Part shown: positions 48,101 to 60,008 of the stretch, one piece after another
Position numbering within the stretch: position 1 is the first letter of the stretch
Layout of the letters: each line of letters opens with the position of its first letter
NCBI GenBank assembly: GCA_037447655.1
Contig: JBBHKE010000807.1
Location: forward strand, 1-64,000
DNA from: Zygnema cylindricum
Taxonomy: Eukaryota > Streptophyta > Zygnematophyceae > Zygnematales > Zygnemataceae
Reading direction: 5' to 3'
DNA length: 64,000 nucleotides
Position numbers and translations under genes: made by a program
Notes under the pieces: model-generated
Database searches by the model: none
The model's input: only the letters and a program-made list of their open reading frames with translations
What the model was told of the DNA's origin: nothing

Positions 48101-48839
48101 GAGTGAGGAAGAAGGAGTCATAGTCTTAGACGAGGAATTATCTCCTGATGAACAGAAGTTCATGCAGACTATTCCTTACAGGCAAGTAGTGGGAAGTCTA
48201 ATCTATTTTATGAATTGTACCCGGCCGGATTTAGCTGCAACTGTAGGAGTGCTGAGTAGAAGTCTAAATGCTCCCACTAAGAAGGATTGGGAGGCAGCTA
48301 AGAGAGTCCTTAGATACTTGGTAGGAACTAGAGATCTATGGTTGCATTTGGGTGGGGAGAATACTGACATCACTACTTGGAGTGATGCCAGTTATGGTGA
48401 TGCTCCGATGAGGAGATGCACTTCTGGATATGTATTATATGTGGGTGATAGGGCTTGCTGTTGGAGTAGCAAACAGCAAAAAGTTATTGCTCAGTCCACC
48501 ATGGAGGCTGAGTATATGGCCTCTTGCTCTGCTGTAAAAGAATTGATGTGGGTCAAGTCTTTGCTTGGTGAGCTTGGTCACCTTAAGAGTGATGTGCAGA
48601 AATTTTTTTGTGATAATCAGGCAGTAATCGCTATTTTTGCCAATCCTAAACATCATTTTAAAGCTAAACATATGGACATTAGACTCAGCTTTGTTAGAGA
48701 GAAAGTAGAAAACAAAATAATCAGCTTAGAGTATCGACTAGATAGTGAGATGGTAACAGATATGATGACCAAACCTGTGCCTTCCCCAAAGCTAATTTTC
48801 TGCAGGGAAAAGTGTGGTCTGAAATTAAAGATTGACTAG
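45123..48839 (+). pseudogene. Copia E Gag-Pol after the copia D insertion
   Basis: Gag resumes, then a deletion near 45560 joins EYVYK to the RKRP/KKALVTQV-like linker, removing the Gag C-terminus and zinc knuckle. The protease motif is VVSGASMHMC (Asp of DSGAS lost). In integrase a deletion near 46498 removes the SDNGGEY block, hence the second catalytic Asp. RT/RNase H (47460-48839) is fully open: YVDDLLVL, WSDASYGD, EAEYMASC, ending CGLKLKID. Stops include TGA near 47379 and TAG near 47446. The long open RT module contrasts with the broken 5' half. Confidence 0.9.
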
Positions 48840-48852
48840 AAAATAAGGGGAT

Positions 48853-49907
48853 TGTAGAAATTAATGGTCTTTTTAAGTATTTTCTAGGTCTGAATAGAAA
48901 TAAGAAAGAAGTCGAGGCAATCTACCTCTAACTTCTCTCTCCAACTTCTCAAACTTGTCGCAGTCACTGAGAAATTGGAGAGGGAGCTAGAGCCATGGCT
49001 ACCTAAGCTATCCAGAGGTTTACGGGAAACTATATTTTAGTTAGGGGTTTAATATACTAAAAGATATGTGCCGGCGACAAGATTTGATCCTGGTACCAAC
49101 CGGCCGGCAGACAGCTGGAAGCCTGTAGCCTTAGCCGTTACGTCTAGCAATAGTGTTACGTACTATAGGGTTTGATAATTATTTAAATATTTATACATGG
49201 AAAAGTTCATTTAACTGTAACTTTTTACGGGATACATAGATCGAGTAATGTAAGAGTACGGAATACGGTACGAGCAAGAAATCAATACCGCGCATTTATT
49301 TCTTAAGTGAAACGAATACCTCGCATGTATTTATTACGTCTACGTTTAAATGTGAATTTAATCGGACAGCCGGAATTAACGCCTAGATCGCGGAAGATGA
49401 TTTCGGCGGTTTGTGGTCATCGCCACATCGGATGACACGTGGCGGAATGACATTCGATCGCGGCATCTCCGAGGATTAAGGGAGCGAATCCGGACATACC
49501 ACGTGTCGATATTTAGGCCATGTCGTACAATAGCCGTACATAAAGTACACCGGAAGCTGTACTTTTGTGTACGAAACAGAAATCTGATTGGCTCCGTACA
49601 TCAGTAGATAGAGTCTGTGAGAGAGATACGACTTAGAAAAATTAGAAGATAGGACCCTCTCTCCCAGAGAGCTTCTGTACAAAGGTCAACTTTGACCCTC
49701 CATAACTTACTGCTCAGGGGAGCAAATTCAGAGATTCTTTTTGCTATCGACTCAGGGGAGTCTTTTCTTCACAGGGGTGAAGTTGGTCAGAGTTTTTGTC
49801 TGCCAAGGTGGCAGTTATTTTTGCTTAAACACAAAGGGGTCAGGGTTATCCTAGAGGCTTCTTAGAAGCTGTCCACTCTGAGGACTTATGGAGGTCACAG
49901 AGTTTCA
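48853..49907 (+). repeat. Copia E 3' LTR
   Basis: TGTAGAAATTAATGG... to ...CAGAGTTTCA (1,055 bp), followed by CAGCG, the target duplication. Confidence 0.9.
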
Positions 49908-49912
49908 CAGCG

Positions 49913-52900
49913 CTGCCAGTTCTGCAGCCATGGCTGCCATTTGCTCGCTCTGCTTAGGATGATAACCTCCAGGATTAATCGGGCTTGACTTGTGGGCTGT
50001 CGTTCTGGGTTTTCCAGTGTGCGGTGTCCCCAAGGGTAAAGAAGCTGCAGCGGGAGAGGATTCACGGCAGTTTCACCTTTTCCGATGAACAGTGCATATT
50101 GCATCATCTTTTTAGGAACTCCATTCTTTCGGAAACACTGCCTTTCCTTGTGACCCATGAAACCGCAAGCCTCGCACTTGGAGCCTTCGGTAGTTTATTC
50201 GCCCCTCAATTCATTGGAGATTTGCGCGTCATCAAATTTTGGAAGTTTTCTCTGTCGCAACTGGGCTTGCGACATCTTTGCAGTCTCACATCGTGGCGTC
50301 GGCCGGTAATTGTCTTTGTTCACCGGTGTTTTATCATCAAAGCCTCCTCTTGTTTTCTTTCTTGCTGCCTCTTTGTCCTTTCAGCTCTCTCCTTCTCCCA
50401 TTCCTTCTGCTTAAGAGCTAAATCCGGTTTGAGCTTCCGGGGGCATAGCTTCTATCCGTGACCTGTTTGTTGACAGTTTAAACAGTTATAGAGGAAGACA
50501 CGATCATCGGCCCCCATGGCAGGTTCGGATCTGATATCCGCCACATGTTTCCCCTAGAGCTTTCGCAAAGCTAATAGTTCGGCCGACTCTTCATTTTGAG
50601 GAGGCATTTCTCCGGCAAATCCTGCAAAGTTCCCTAGGGTTTTTTCGGTTACCGCCTTTTCCTAGGCCTCTTAGTGGACAAAGTGATCATAAAGCTTCAT
50701 AGCCGCCATAGAGATTTCTTTGGCGGCTGGATTGACGTCCTGAATGGCGTGTCCCACAATCCTATTATCGAGGCTGCCAGCCCCGTCGGTCCGAACGAAT
50801 TTTGGACGGCGATGAAATATTTAGTTGCCATGGCCAGAAGATCGATGGTTGAGAGTTTGGTCTTTTGACAGAGGTTGGACAATTCGTTAAAAAGAGTTTG
50901 GGGTGTTTCACTCTTTTGGCAACGGAATTCCGTGAATTCTTTGATAGCAGATTCATTCCTCTCGGTGTAAAGGAGTCTCCAGGCGTTCAAAAGAGTGGTA
51001 CAGGGTGTTACGTCTGCAACCATCCGAGTGGCCGCCCTGGCCTCCTGGATGGCTTGAAGTTGAGCGACATAGGCTCGTCCTTGTGCCTGCAGTTTCATGT
51101 CCTCTGTGAAGAGGGCGGTGACAGGAGCGGCTGCAGCGGCAGCCAAGTCTGCTTCCGCCTGCAAGACGGCCTCATCAAAGATACGATCTAAAAATTTTAT
51201 GCTGGGAGCCATCAGGAGAGGTTGTCGCTCCTTGTAGTCTGCCAAAGCTCCACCAGCAAGATAGTTCACCATCATGGGAAAAAGCGTGGTCTCAAAGTCA
51301 TCCGGAATGGCTCCGCCCCTGTATTTGTTGATTTCAGATTGGGTGAACGACTTCCACAGCAATTCGAAATCAGAGAAAGCGATTCCCGAGCTATCTCCTG
51401 TAAAGATCCTTGCATCCCCCATTTCTTTCTCCTCCTCTGCAAGGTTGGTGAACTGGGGAGATGATTGTCCGGTGGGACTAACAAACTGAACCGGTGAAAT
51501 GACGCCTAGATCCGCGTCGCGTGGCTCAGAGCCGCCTCCTTCTCCGGTAGACGGAGCTCCCTGACGAGGGAGGGCCCTCCCCCCCACTGAGGAAGTTCTG
51601 GTTACTGGTGGGATAATGAGAGGACCTGTATCTCCCTTGAGTTGGCCCTAGGGAAACGATGAGCTTATCACCTTGAGAAGAGCTGCCCGAAGTCCTGCTC
51701 CTCTATACCCAGGAGAGGCCCGTTCCTCCTGGCAAACTGTTTCCACCGAGGGAATGTGGAGAATAGGTTTGATCACCGGTGGTCCTTAAGGGATTGGTAG
51801 AGAAGGGAATGGAGATGATCGAGGACTACGAGGGAAAGGTGTCTGTCTCCGTGTACGCCTTCTGGAGGTTTTTGGTGGAGGAGTTCCTTCCCTAGAATCA
51901 AGAGAACGTCGGTGAGGAGGAGAGTAGGAAAGAACGTCGTACTTGTAGGGTAAGACAGGTGGTCCCGGTGACCCACGGACTGCAGCGGCCAGAGAAACAG
52001 AAGGCGAACGAGAGGATGCCTGAGGTGGAGATGGAGGAGGAGTGGAAAGCCCAAGGGAGATGTGTTGTCTCTGGTTGGGTTGTAATAATACCACGGCCTC
52101 CGCAGTTGAAGACCCAGCCACTAAGACAACAGTAGAACGTTCAGTGGAGGCGGTTGCAATGTTTTCCGGTAAATCTGCACCCATCCCCTGTTTGTTAGGT
52201 CCTGTTGTTTCCCCCCCTTCACGCTGAAGAGGAGACTTAGGTCTAAGTTCCGAACAAATCCCGGGAGCTGGCATCTCCATAGGGGTCGTCTACACTGTAG
52301 GTTGTCTCTCAGCAGAGGGACTTGTCTCTCTACGAGGAGCCACCTGTCCACTAGGGATCCCTCCTGATATTCGTCTAGCCTCCCTTATGAGGAGAAATTC
52401 TTGTTCGAGGACCCTTTTCCTTTCTTCTTCAAGAGCTTCCCAATCGATGGTGACGAGTCCAGCCCCCGCTGTAGCCTGACTTTGGGATCGCAGGATATCA
52501 ACCAGTTTTTGTGTACTGTTCACCACCCCTGAGAGATCCGCAATCCCCAAACCCGGTACCTCGGGATCGGTGGGTCTAGAAGGCCACAACCCCTCTGATG
52601 GTCAAACCGCCGGAGCAGAAGGAGACTTCGAGCTCGGAGAGGTGGAATCGGAAGGGAAGAACGGTTCCGCTTGAGGTCGGGGAGCGAACCTGCCCTTGCG
52701 GTCCCGATGATCGAACCTGTACCCCTTTTCTGGCTCTGGTAACCCTCCCTTGCTGGTCCCTTCCCCGGCCCGTGTCCGAGGGACTGCCCCGCCTTGTGTT
52801 GGCCTGCTAGTTGCGATGTCCTGGGATAGGGTGGGTTGCTGGTATGAAGTTGATGGTCCTCCCTGTTGCTCCGGTACGGAGGTTGGGGAGCCACTCTCGG

Positions 52901-53494
52901 ATGAACTGCTGAGTATCTCCACTACACCTCCCACTGGGCGTACCACCCTGGCTCGATCTGACTTGGCTACCCGCTGCACCAACTCCTTCTTAACCTTCAA
53001 CTCATGGAGATCATGAAGGGCTCAGGTTTGTTTGCGACCTGGCCGGTTAGGATCGGTCAAGATCTTAGGATCCATGTACAGTTCTGCTATCGGTGCCTTA
53101 GATCGGGTATAGCGACCGATCTCGGGAAGGTGACTAGGGACTGCTTCCTTGTGGGCCAACCCCTTTCAACGGCTTTTAGGGGATAAGGGCGGCCTCTCCG
53201 CCTTCTCCGAAGCCCTAGCTCTGACTGACTCGGACAACGTTGGGAAATTCTCGGGGAAAAGACAGGTGGAGGTGGAGGAGAGAGTCTCCCCTCTGGGTGC
53301 GTAGGAGGAGTGTTGACCGCAACCCCCTGGGGCATCTCTCCCTTAAGAAACCGCTCTATGTGTATAGGTGAGCCAAAGGGGGGTGCTCCCTCGGGCACCT
53401 GTGACTCTTCCTCCTGGGCCACTGCTTCCTGCCTCTTCTGCTTGTCCGATCTGACACCCGGAAGATCCTTATCCTGGACTTCTCCTCCCCCCAT
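49913..53494 (-). pseudogene. Gypsy Gag with two CCHC zinc knuckles
   Basis: From about 53494 a long Pro/Ser/Arg/Glu-rich, probably disordered N-terminal part, largely in one frame from 53000 to 50697 with a few stops. A capsid-like region follows (LLNAWRLLYTERNESAIKEF...QTLFNELSNLCQ, 51587-50697). Then two knuckles: CLNCQQTGHG-stop-KLC (50443-50484) and CEACGFMGHKERQC (50135-50176), both C-X2-C-X4-H-X4-C, the first with a TAG inside. Gag packages the element RNA. No start codon can be proven. Confidence 0.72.
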
Positions 53495-53604
53495 AGCTGA
53501 CTGGAGAAGAAGATCTAAATCCCCTTATAAAAGTCTCCGCCCTGAGCACCTATCCTCTTTAACCTAAAGAGACAGGTTGTTGTTTTAGTACTGTGACTAT
53601 CAAT

Positions 53605-54792
53605 TGGAAGCCTAACAAAAATCCTCTCAAAATCCACTATTCTGGTACAAAAGGTTCTGGTAATCGACCCCGGAAGAAACCCAATCAGAGCCCCAAAAAG
53701 GACTACCAAAGAGAGAACCCAGATGCTTCCACTCAGAAAAATGAAAGGATAGAAATAAAAAAAATGTTGTCTCAGAATTAACAATATCACCTTGCCCTTA
53801 GAAAAATAGAGAAATAAAGTTAGAGTGTGGAATAATAGCAAGCGAGCTCAACCTACCCTCAAAACGTAACGTGGACAATCAAAAGGAGACGAAATCTCCC
53901 CCTGAAAACCCCGGAACAGGTAAGGCCTCCTTAACTCCTCGGTTTCCGCGACCCGGAACCGGCAAGACCCTTCTTGGTTTCCAACAAACACCAGTTCCCA
54001 AACCGCCCAAAACAGGAAAGACGGTGCCAACCACCCAACCGGACTACGATTTCCACAAAAGACGGATGCAAACCAAGATGGCAATAGGGTCACAATCACA
54101 TGCAAAACAAAAGTTCTCCACAAGAAAGTTTGCTGGAATTTCTAGGGTTTTTCTCAGGAGACAGTACTAAAACAGCAACCTGTCTCCCTCGGCCCCAAGT
54201 GCCTTATACAAGCAAAGTTTGTCCTACCGATAGTACCAAAGTCAAAGCAATACCAGGAGCCAATCACCGGCCAAGAATTTTTATCGTACGGACATAAGAC
54301 AAAACATGTTGTACTACACTAGGGGCAAAAATTTAGGCGGCTATCTCCGGCTAGATTAGAAGCCACGTGGTTTTCTATGACACAATTCTGAGCAACAAAG
54401 TTCTAAATTGACGTGAAACGCCTAACTTTGACTCACATTAATAAATGCTCTATTCGGCTGGTGGACCTGAACTAACGTCCTACTGATAGCCAACAGAAAA
54501 ATCTATAAGAATATCCCAAAAGTTACGTGGCGTTCCACAATGTAGCCCCCAATGGGACAGTTGGCAACTGGTCACATGTAACAGGATGGTAATCTTTGGA
54601 ATGGAGTAACTTTGTCGTCCGGCCTCCGTTAGGCGCCAAATAAAGTGCGTTCCGTTCAGTTAGGAAAATAGAAGAATTTGGTCCGACTGAGTGCGCTCCT
54701 TTCCCATTACTTTAATGACCGTACAAAGGGAAAAGGGCCCGGGAATCCTTGATAAGATAAAAGGGGTGCCTGTGAAGCACATGAGCTTGACA
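53605..54792 (-). repeat. 1,188-bp gypsy LTR copy (right, 5' side)
   Basis: Minus strand TGTCAAGC...GGCTTCCA, nearly identical to 16047-17234. It is followed inward by ATTGATAGTCACAG. Homology with the left copy's flank lasts only about 12 bp (GATAGTCACA), so the R1 part is missing here. No convincing tRNA-complementary primer site was found. Confidence 0.85.
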
Positions 54793-55523
54793 GTACACAA
54801 AAGTACAGCTGCCAGTGTACTTTTTGTACGAATATTGTACAACATGGCCTAAATATCTACACATGTCATATCCGAATTCTGTCCCGTAATCCCTGAAGAT
54901 GCCGCGATCTAATCTAGTTGTGCCACGTGTTATCCGATGTGGTGATGACCAAAAACTGCCGAGATTCTCTTCTGCGATCTCACCATTCTTCTCGGCAGTC
55001 CGACTAAATGCATATTTCAATCGTAGCCGTCATAAATACTTGCGCGGTATTTGTTTCGTTTAAAGAAACAAATGCACGGTACTCGTTTCTTATCCAAACC
55101 GTAATCCGTACTTTTACATAATTGAATCTATGTATCCCGTAAACAGTTGACGTTAAATGAGTTATCCTATGTGGCAACATTTAAATAACTAACAAACCCT
55201 ATAGCATGTAACTCTAGTCCTACACTTAATGGATAAGTCTACCGGCTTTCGGCAGCTTTATTGGACGGCTGGTACCACGATCAAATCCTGGATTTGACAT
55301 CTTCCCTTTTAGTAAAGAAACCACCATTACGTAAATCAACTAATCTATTTCTCGTAAACCTCTGGATAGCCTAGGTAGCCATGGCTTTAGCTTCCTCTCC
55401 AACTATCAGTGACTGCAACAAGTGTGGGAGTTGAAAAGAGGAGTTAGAGGCATATTGCCTCGGTTTCTTTTCTACAGAATATTTTAGACCTAGAAAATAC
55501 TAAAAGAACCATCAATTTCTACA
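54793..55523 (-). mobile_element. Copia A 5' LTR, outer part (U3 side)
   Basis: Starts in the minus direction TGTAGAAATTGATGG at 55523 and runs to GTAC at 54793-54796, where the gypsy element enters. The interrupted LTR resumes at 15765. Confidence 0.85.
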
Positions 55524-55620
55524 ATTTAGTGTTAAACTATTTATCGTCTTACTTAATACCGTAATACCCTACATGCGTAAATAAGCTGAAACTGGGCTGG
55601 GCATGACCGAACAGGACTTA

Positions 55621-57252
55621 GAGTGCGTCTCCATGTACTTGAAACTTAGAGAATTTACTTTGTTTTTTAGCGTAGATCCGGCGAACCCGGATTTCGGGTG
55701 TCCCTATGTGTACCAAACGAAGTTGTCCCTTAAGGGGGTGACAATTATAGACATCGACAATGCCAGTGAAAAGCTGTCGACGCTATACAAAATGTGATGA
55801 CGCACGTTATTTATTGTAACTGCTTGTTGTTGTTCTAAGACAACTGCTAATACTGAAGATGAAGAAGAAGCTGCAGTAGTAGTCATTGTAGAACAAAACA
55901 AGAGAGGAAGCTTCCACAAATACCAATGACAAAACAGCAACTTTAACAGACAATAACTTTCAACACACGAACACAATAGTCCTACAAATCTACCACAGTC
56001 TAGATATCATACAAAAAAAAAACACACATAAAATTCCACTTAATTCTACTCACAAATCTGTGAGATATTCAGAGGTGAATTTGCATAAAACTGAGTGTAC
56101 AGTTTTTCATATCATTTGTTCTTAATGAATCAAAATTTACTAAGTCCTACTTCTATACACTGAAAATACACTAAGTTGTACGGAGGCATTCCAACCGTAT
56201 ATCTAACATTCTAACACAACAAATACTGTGAGTATACCTGTATACTGAAGGTATGTCATAAATCTCATTCTCAACACTAAGCAACTAATTCACTACAGAC
56301 CAAATTCTGTTCTACCAAATATTTACACCGAAGTTTCGACAACGTAAAGTGATAGTGATCTAGTCATGCCTCGTCAGTATTTGTTGGCGGCGGCTCTTAG
56401 CCGTCTGATTAGAGGATTTGGCACCATAAATGTGACTTCACGAAGTACCGTGGTCTCGTCGAATTTCCGTACGTCCACAGAGGACATATTCACGCATTTC
56501 TCTCAAGTGACGACGTGTGTCCCAAGTGTGAATGAACCGTGAACTCCCTACTTCACAGCCATACTAATTTTGGTAAATATTGAACCGAACTCAACCAAAA
56601 ATAACTTAAGTCTTGAACAGCTCTCTCTCCCTCACAGCTGAGGCATAGAGAGGACTAAAGCTTTCTAAAAACAACACTTGTAAAGTCGCACGACTTTTCG
56701 TGACATTGTAGACGTACCGCCATCCAGCCTTTGCTGTTTCACGGTTGAAGAAGCAATTTGCCTTTGCGTCTCTTATCCGCTCAACGTGAAATGGCATCAG
56801 ATCTTCAGACCCCTAGCGAAATAAAATCCTGCCAGGCGCAAACAAACAAATCCAAACAAATTTTTACTTTGATTTGTCGCACCTGAACGCAAAAGGACAA
56901 AACATAGCGGATAGTGCACTTTTCGTCGTCGGTTGATTTTTTTTTTAATTTCTTGAAGAAAAATTTACACGTGCGACTACGTGAATCTTTTTGTTTTTCA
57001 AAAATTCTTTGTTTTAAATCACATCTTCCCTGCGTTTTAAAGAAAAGTTTGAAGATGACATTTTTTGACGTGGCCGTGGGTCGAAGAACACAAAATGACA
57101 ACATGTAGTACATCTTAAATTCCATGATGACGCAAAATGTACTTTTTATTTTCTCTTATTTTTTGTACAGTTTAAACTTACGCGGTACGACTCTATTTTT
57201 TTCAGGAAAACGACGGAAAAAAACCCTTACTTAAGCACATGGAGACGCACCC
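55621..57252. mobile_element. PIF/Harbinger-like non-autonomous DNA transposon
   Basis: Ends GAGTGCGTCTCCATGTACTT...AAGCACATGGAGACGCACCC are inverted repeats of about 20 bp with few mismatches. TTA flanks both sides (55618-55620, 57253-57255). A 3-bp TTA duplication and GG/GA-starting TIRs are typical of PIF/Harbinger. I recognise no transposase inside; short open frames have no known motif. Confidence 0.65.
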
Positions 57253-57304
57253 TTAGCAGTCATTGAAATTGTTAGAACCGAACTTATTCCGTTCTAATCT
57301 GTTA

Positions 57305-57811
57305 CACCGCGAATCGTAATTAGAGTAATGAAAAAATTAGAGTACAAAAACAAAAAAAATAGAGTAATGAACGCTAATTTATGTGATAGAGTTGTTTCGA
57401 CTATGAATTTTACTCTAATTTATTGAAGTACTCTAATCTGGCACGCTAATATCCTCTACTGTAAATAAGGTATTCATACAGGTATTCATACAGAATTTGG
57501 CAAAACGTACAGTTTATCGTCACTATGACGTTTGCACTACGCGGTTTGTTAAAACGCAGTTACATGATAATGACATGTATTAAATCATTATTTGTACTTT
57601 CTTACTTAATAAAGTACAATTTTGCACGGTCGGAGGTCGTCCGTACGCCACACTATTTAAAACGAACCTATATTAGAATTAAAAACGCTAATTAAACTAT
57701 ACCTTAAATAAAATAATGAAAAATTAGAATCATCTACTCTATTTCATGTGATAGCGTCGAAATTTCGAGCCACAGAATTAGAGTAATTTACTCTAATTAC
57801 GATTCGCGGTG
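57305..57811. mobile_element. MITE 1 (CACCGCGAATCG family)
   Basis: 507 bp, TIR CACCGCGAATCGTAATTA (extends to about 24 bp), TA target duplication at 57303-57304 and 57812-57813. The interior is shared with MITE 2. TA duplication suggests a Tc1/mariner-type mobiliser. Confidence 0.8.
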
Positions 57812-57813
57812 TA

Positions 57814-58661
57814 GTGAATTTGCCAAATCATCCTACAAAAAAATTGGTGTTCGGTCCGAAACGATTTGGACCCAAACCGGGCCGAGTAATATTTACGGGT
57901 AGTTGGTTTGTGTAGACACTTGAAATTCCGGACAGCATCAAATTCGCTTAGTTCGCACCAAATCGAAGTTCAGTTCGCACTTTTTCCCGACCAATAAAGC
58001 GTCAATATGATTCATCAAAAGTATCACAGCTAAGAAATTTTCTCCGAAACTCTGCCAAATGGTTGACTATGAGATTTGGCAGAGTTTTCTGTCAGGTCTG
58101 GAGCAAAACGACAGAATACATCGGCGCAAGCAGTTACTGATGAGATTCGGCAATCTGGACTGAAACGACGGATGAGATTAATGTTCAATATTTGTCGGTG
58201 GGATGAAAAGTCACAAATCACAAACCGAATAAAATCACAACCAGCCGCTTGTCGTAACTTCGTCGGACCGGCAAAGATTCGGCAAAACATGACGACTTTC
58301 CCGATGTGTGCATGCTGGTACGGACCAGTTTTCCGCCAATCAGCGAATAGACAGCATTACAGTACTGCAGCAAACTGTAGTACGAACGCCCAATAGGAAG
58401 AAAACAAGGTTATCCAAAACCAATCAGAAACGTTTAGAATATTCTCTCACTTGTCCAAAGGTGATCTAAATTTAATAATTTATGTTCGACTGTTCTTTCA
58501 AATCCGTGCGAATCGTCCAAATCGACATTTTCATATTCGTTGGTCAGGTCTTCCTTTGACTTGAAAAGAAACTGCTCTCGAGGCGATTCAGGATAAAATT
58601 TGAAGATGAGTTGGCATGACGTGGCAGTGCGTCAAATAAAAGAAGACGCCAAACTGAAGTA
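57814..58661. other. Spacer with a 14-bp palindromic stem
   Basis: No gene recognised. At 58047-58060 and 58074-58087 lie perfect inverted copies of AAACTCTGCCAAAT separated by 13 bp. Confidence 0.5.
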
Positions 58662-59164
58662 CACCGCGCATCGTAATTAGAGTAATGAAAAAATTAGAGT
58701 AAAAAAAGAGAAAAAAATAATTAGAGTATTTTACTCTAGTTTATGTGATAGAACTGTTTCAAAAAGAAATTTACTCTAATTTATGCGGTGTACTCTAATT
58801 TGCCAAGTTAATATCCTCTACTGTAAATAAGGTATTCGTACAGAATCTGACAAAACGTACAGTTTATCGTCACTATGACGTTTGCACTACGTGGATTGTT
58901 AAAACGCAGTTACATGATAACGGCCTGTATTAAATCATTATTTTTACTTTGTTATTTATAAAAGTACAATTTTGCACGGACGGACGTCATCCGTACTCCA
59001 CACTATTTTTAAGCGAACATATATTAGAATAAAAAACGCTAATTAAACCTTACCTTAAATAGCATAATAAAAAAATTTAGAATCATTTACTCTATTTGAT
59101 GTGATAGAGTCGAAATTTCGAGCGACCGAATTAGAGTAATTTACTCTAATTACGATTAGCGGTG
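58662..59164. mobile_element. MITE 2 (same family as MITE 1)
   Basis: 503 bp, TIR CACCGCGCATCG.../...CGATTAGCGGTG, TA at 58660-58661 and 59165-59166. The interior closely matches MITE 1 (e.g. TATCCTCTACTGTAAATAAG). Confidence 0.8.
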
Positions 59165-59200
59165 TACATCCGACCGACTTTGCTTTTTGCTGATTTGGTA

Positions 59201-59707
59201 CACCGCCAATCGTTATTAGAGTAAATAACGCTAATTCGGTGCCCTTAAAAAAAAAAAAATACCTGAAATACAATCCACAATTCTATTTTTTCCTTTACGC
59301 CTATTAGGGTTCATTTTTTAATTGGCGTTAATAATGGAAGTACACCGCAATTTTTATAGTGTGATGTACGGACAGTTTTTTCGTACCAAAATGTACTTTT
59401 TTAAATACAAATGTACAAAAAGTCATTTAATGTAATTTCGCACGCATGTGAATGTGCACTGGAAAAAGAGACGCAAACTCGAAAATTCAGATTTTGGCGT
59501 ACGAATTGTCACATTCCATACGGATACATATATTGAAGTTGACATCGATACGGCGGGCATTTAATATTCGTAAAAATCTAAATTAGAGTTGATGACTAAT
59601 TAGTATATATGCTTTTTTTGGATTTTTTTTTTTCCCAATTAGCATTAATAACACTATTTTTTTTTTTACGCTATTTATTGCTTTACCATAATAGCGATTG
59701 GCGGTGT
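59201..59707. mobile_element. MITE 3 (related ends, different interior)
   Basis: 507 bp, TIR CACCGCCAATCGTTATTA.../...TAATAGCGATTGGCGGTG, TA at 59199-59200 and 59708-59709. It shares TIRs and length with MITE 1 and 2 but not most of the interior. It lies about 300 bp upstream of the RPA3 start codon. Confidence 0.75.
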
Positions 59708-59835
59708 ACTGTACCTTAATAATAATACGCATACTTTAATACTAATAATTTAGAGTGGTCCACACTATTCATGATAACATGAAAACGGACGGACAATGCT
59801 GTAAAGCATAACTGATATATCCATGTTTCTATACT

Positions 59836-59862
59836 ATTGGCTGGAAAGGAAAAGCGCGGGAA
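59836..59862 (+). promoter_or_regulatory. CCAAT box and E2F site of RPA3
   Basis: ATTGG (reverse CCAAT) at 59836-59840 and GCGCGGGAA (reverse of TTCCCGCGC, matching E2F TTSSCGSS) at 59854-59862, about 150 bp before the ATG. E2F control is usual for replication genes, which supports S-phase expression. Confidence 0.65.
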
Positions 59863-60008
59863 TGATCAAATTCTGGTCTACTCTTTTACCTTTTCTTCCC
59901 TATGTACTGTCGGTTCCCTCCTTACATACATTCTTGTTAAACGCTGCAGCCAACCTCATCTTTTTCTCTTTGTTAGTTGTTCTTTGAAGGCTTGTCCGTA
60001 CAGTAGCC

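Larger units (their letters stand above)
37830..49907 (+). mobile_element. Copia E, full span, with copia D nested in its gag
   Basis: Plus-strand element with 5' LTR 37830-38883 and 3' LTR 48853-49907, TSD CAGCG at 37825-37829 and 49908-49912. It sits inside gypsy gag. Copia D interrupts it at 38961-45122. Several differences between the LTRs make it older than C. Confidence 0.92.
15769..54792 (-). mobile_element. Ty3/gypsy retrotransposon with embedded cytosine methyltransferase, interrupted by later insertions
   Basis: Inserted in the LTR of copia A, with GTAC on both sides (15765-15768 and 54793-54796). In the minus direction: a 1,188 bp LTR copy (54792-53605), Gag (53494-49913 and 37829-37249), protease (24340-23629), DNA methyltransferase, RT, RNase H, integrase (to 17813), polypurine tract, then terminal repeats down to 15769. 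Copia B, copia E and a solo-LTR-like unit interrupt it. Subtracting them leaves roughly 12.6 kb. The order PR-RT-RH-IN is that of Ty3/gypsy. The extra domain between PR and RT is unusual. Confidence 0.85.

Noticed and set aside
56805-57125. 106-residue Lys/Phe-rich minus frame
   Set aside because: It lies inside the Harbinger-like element, has no known motif and has repetitive ends. No support as a transposase.
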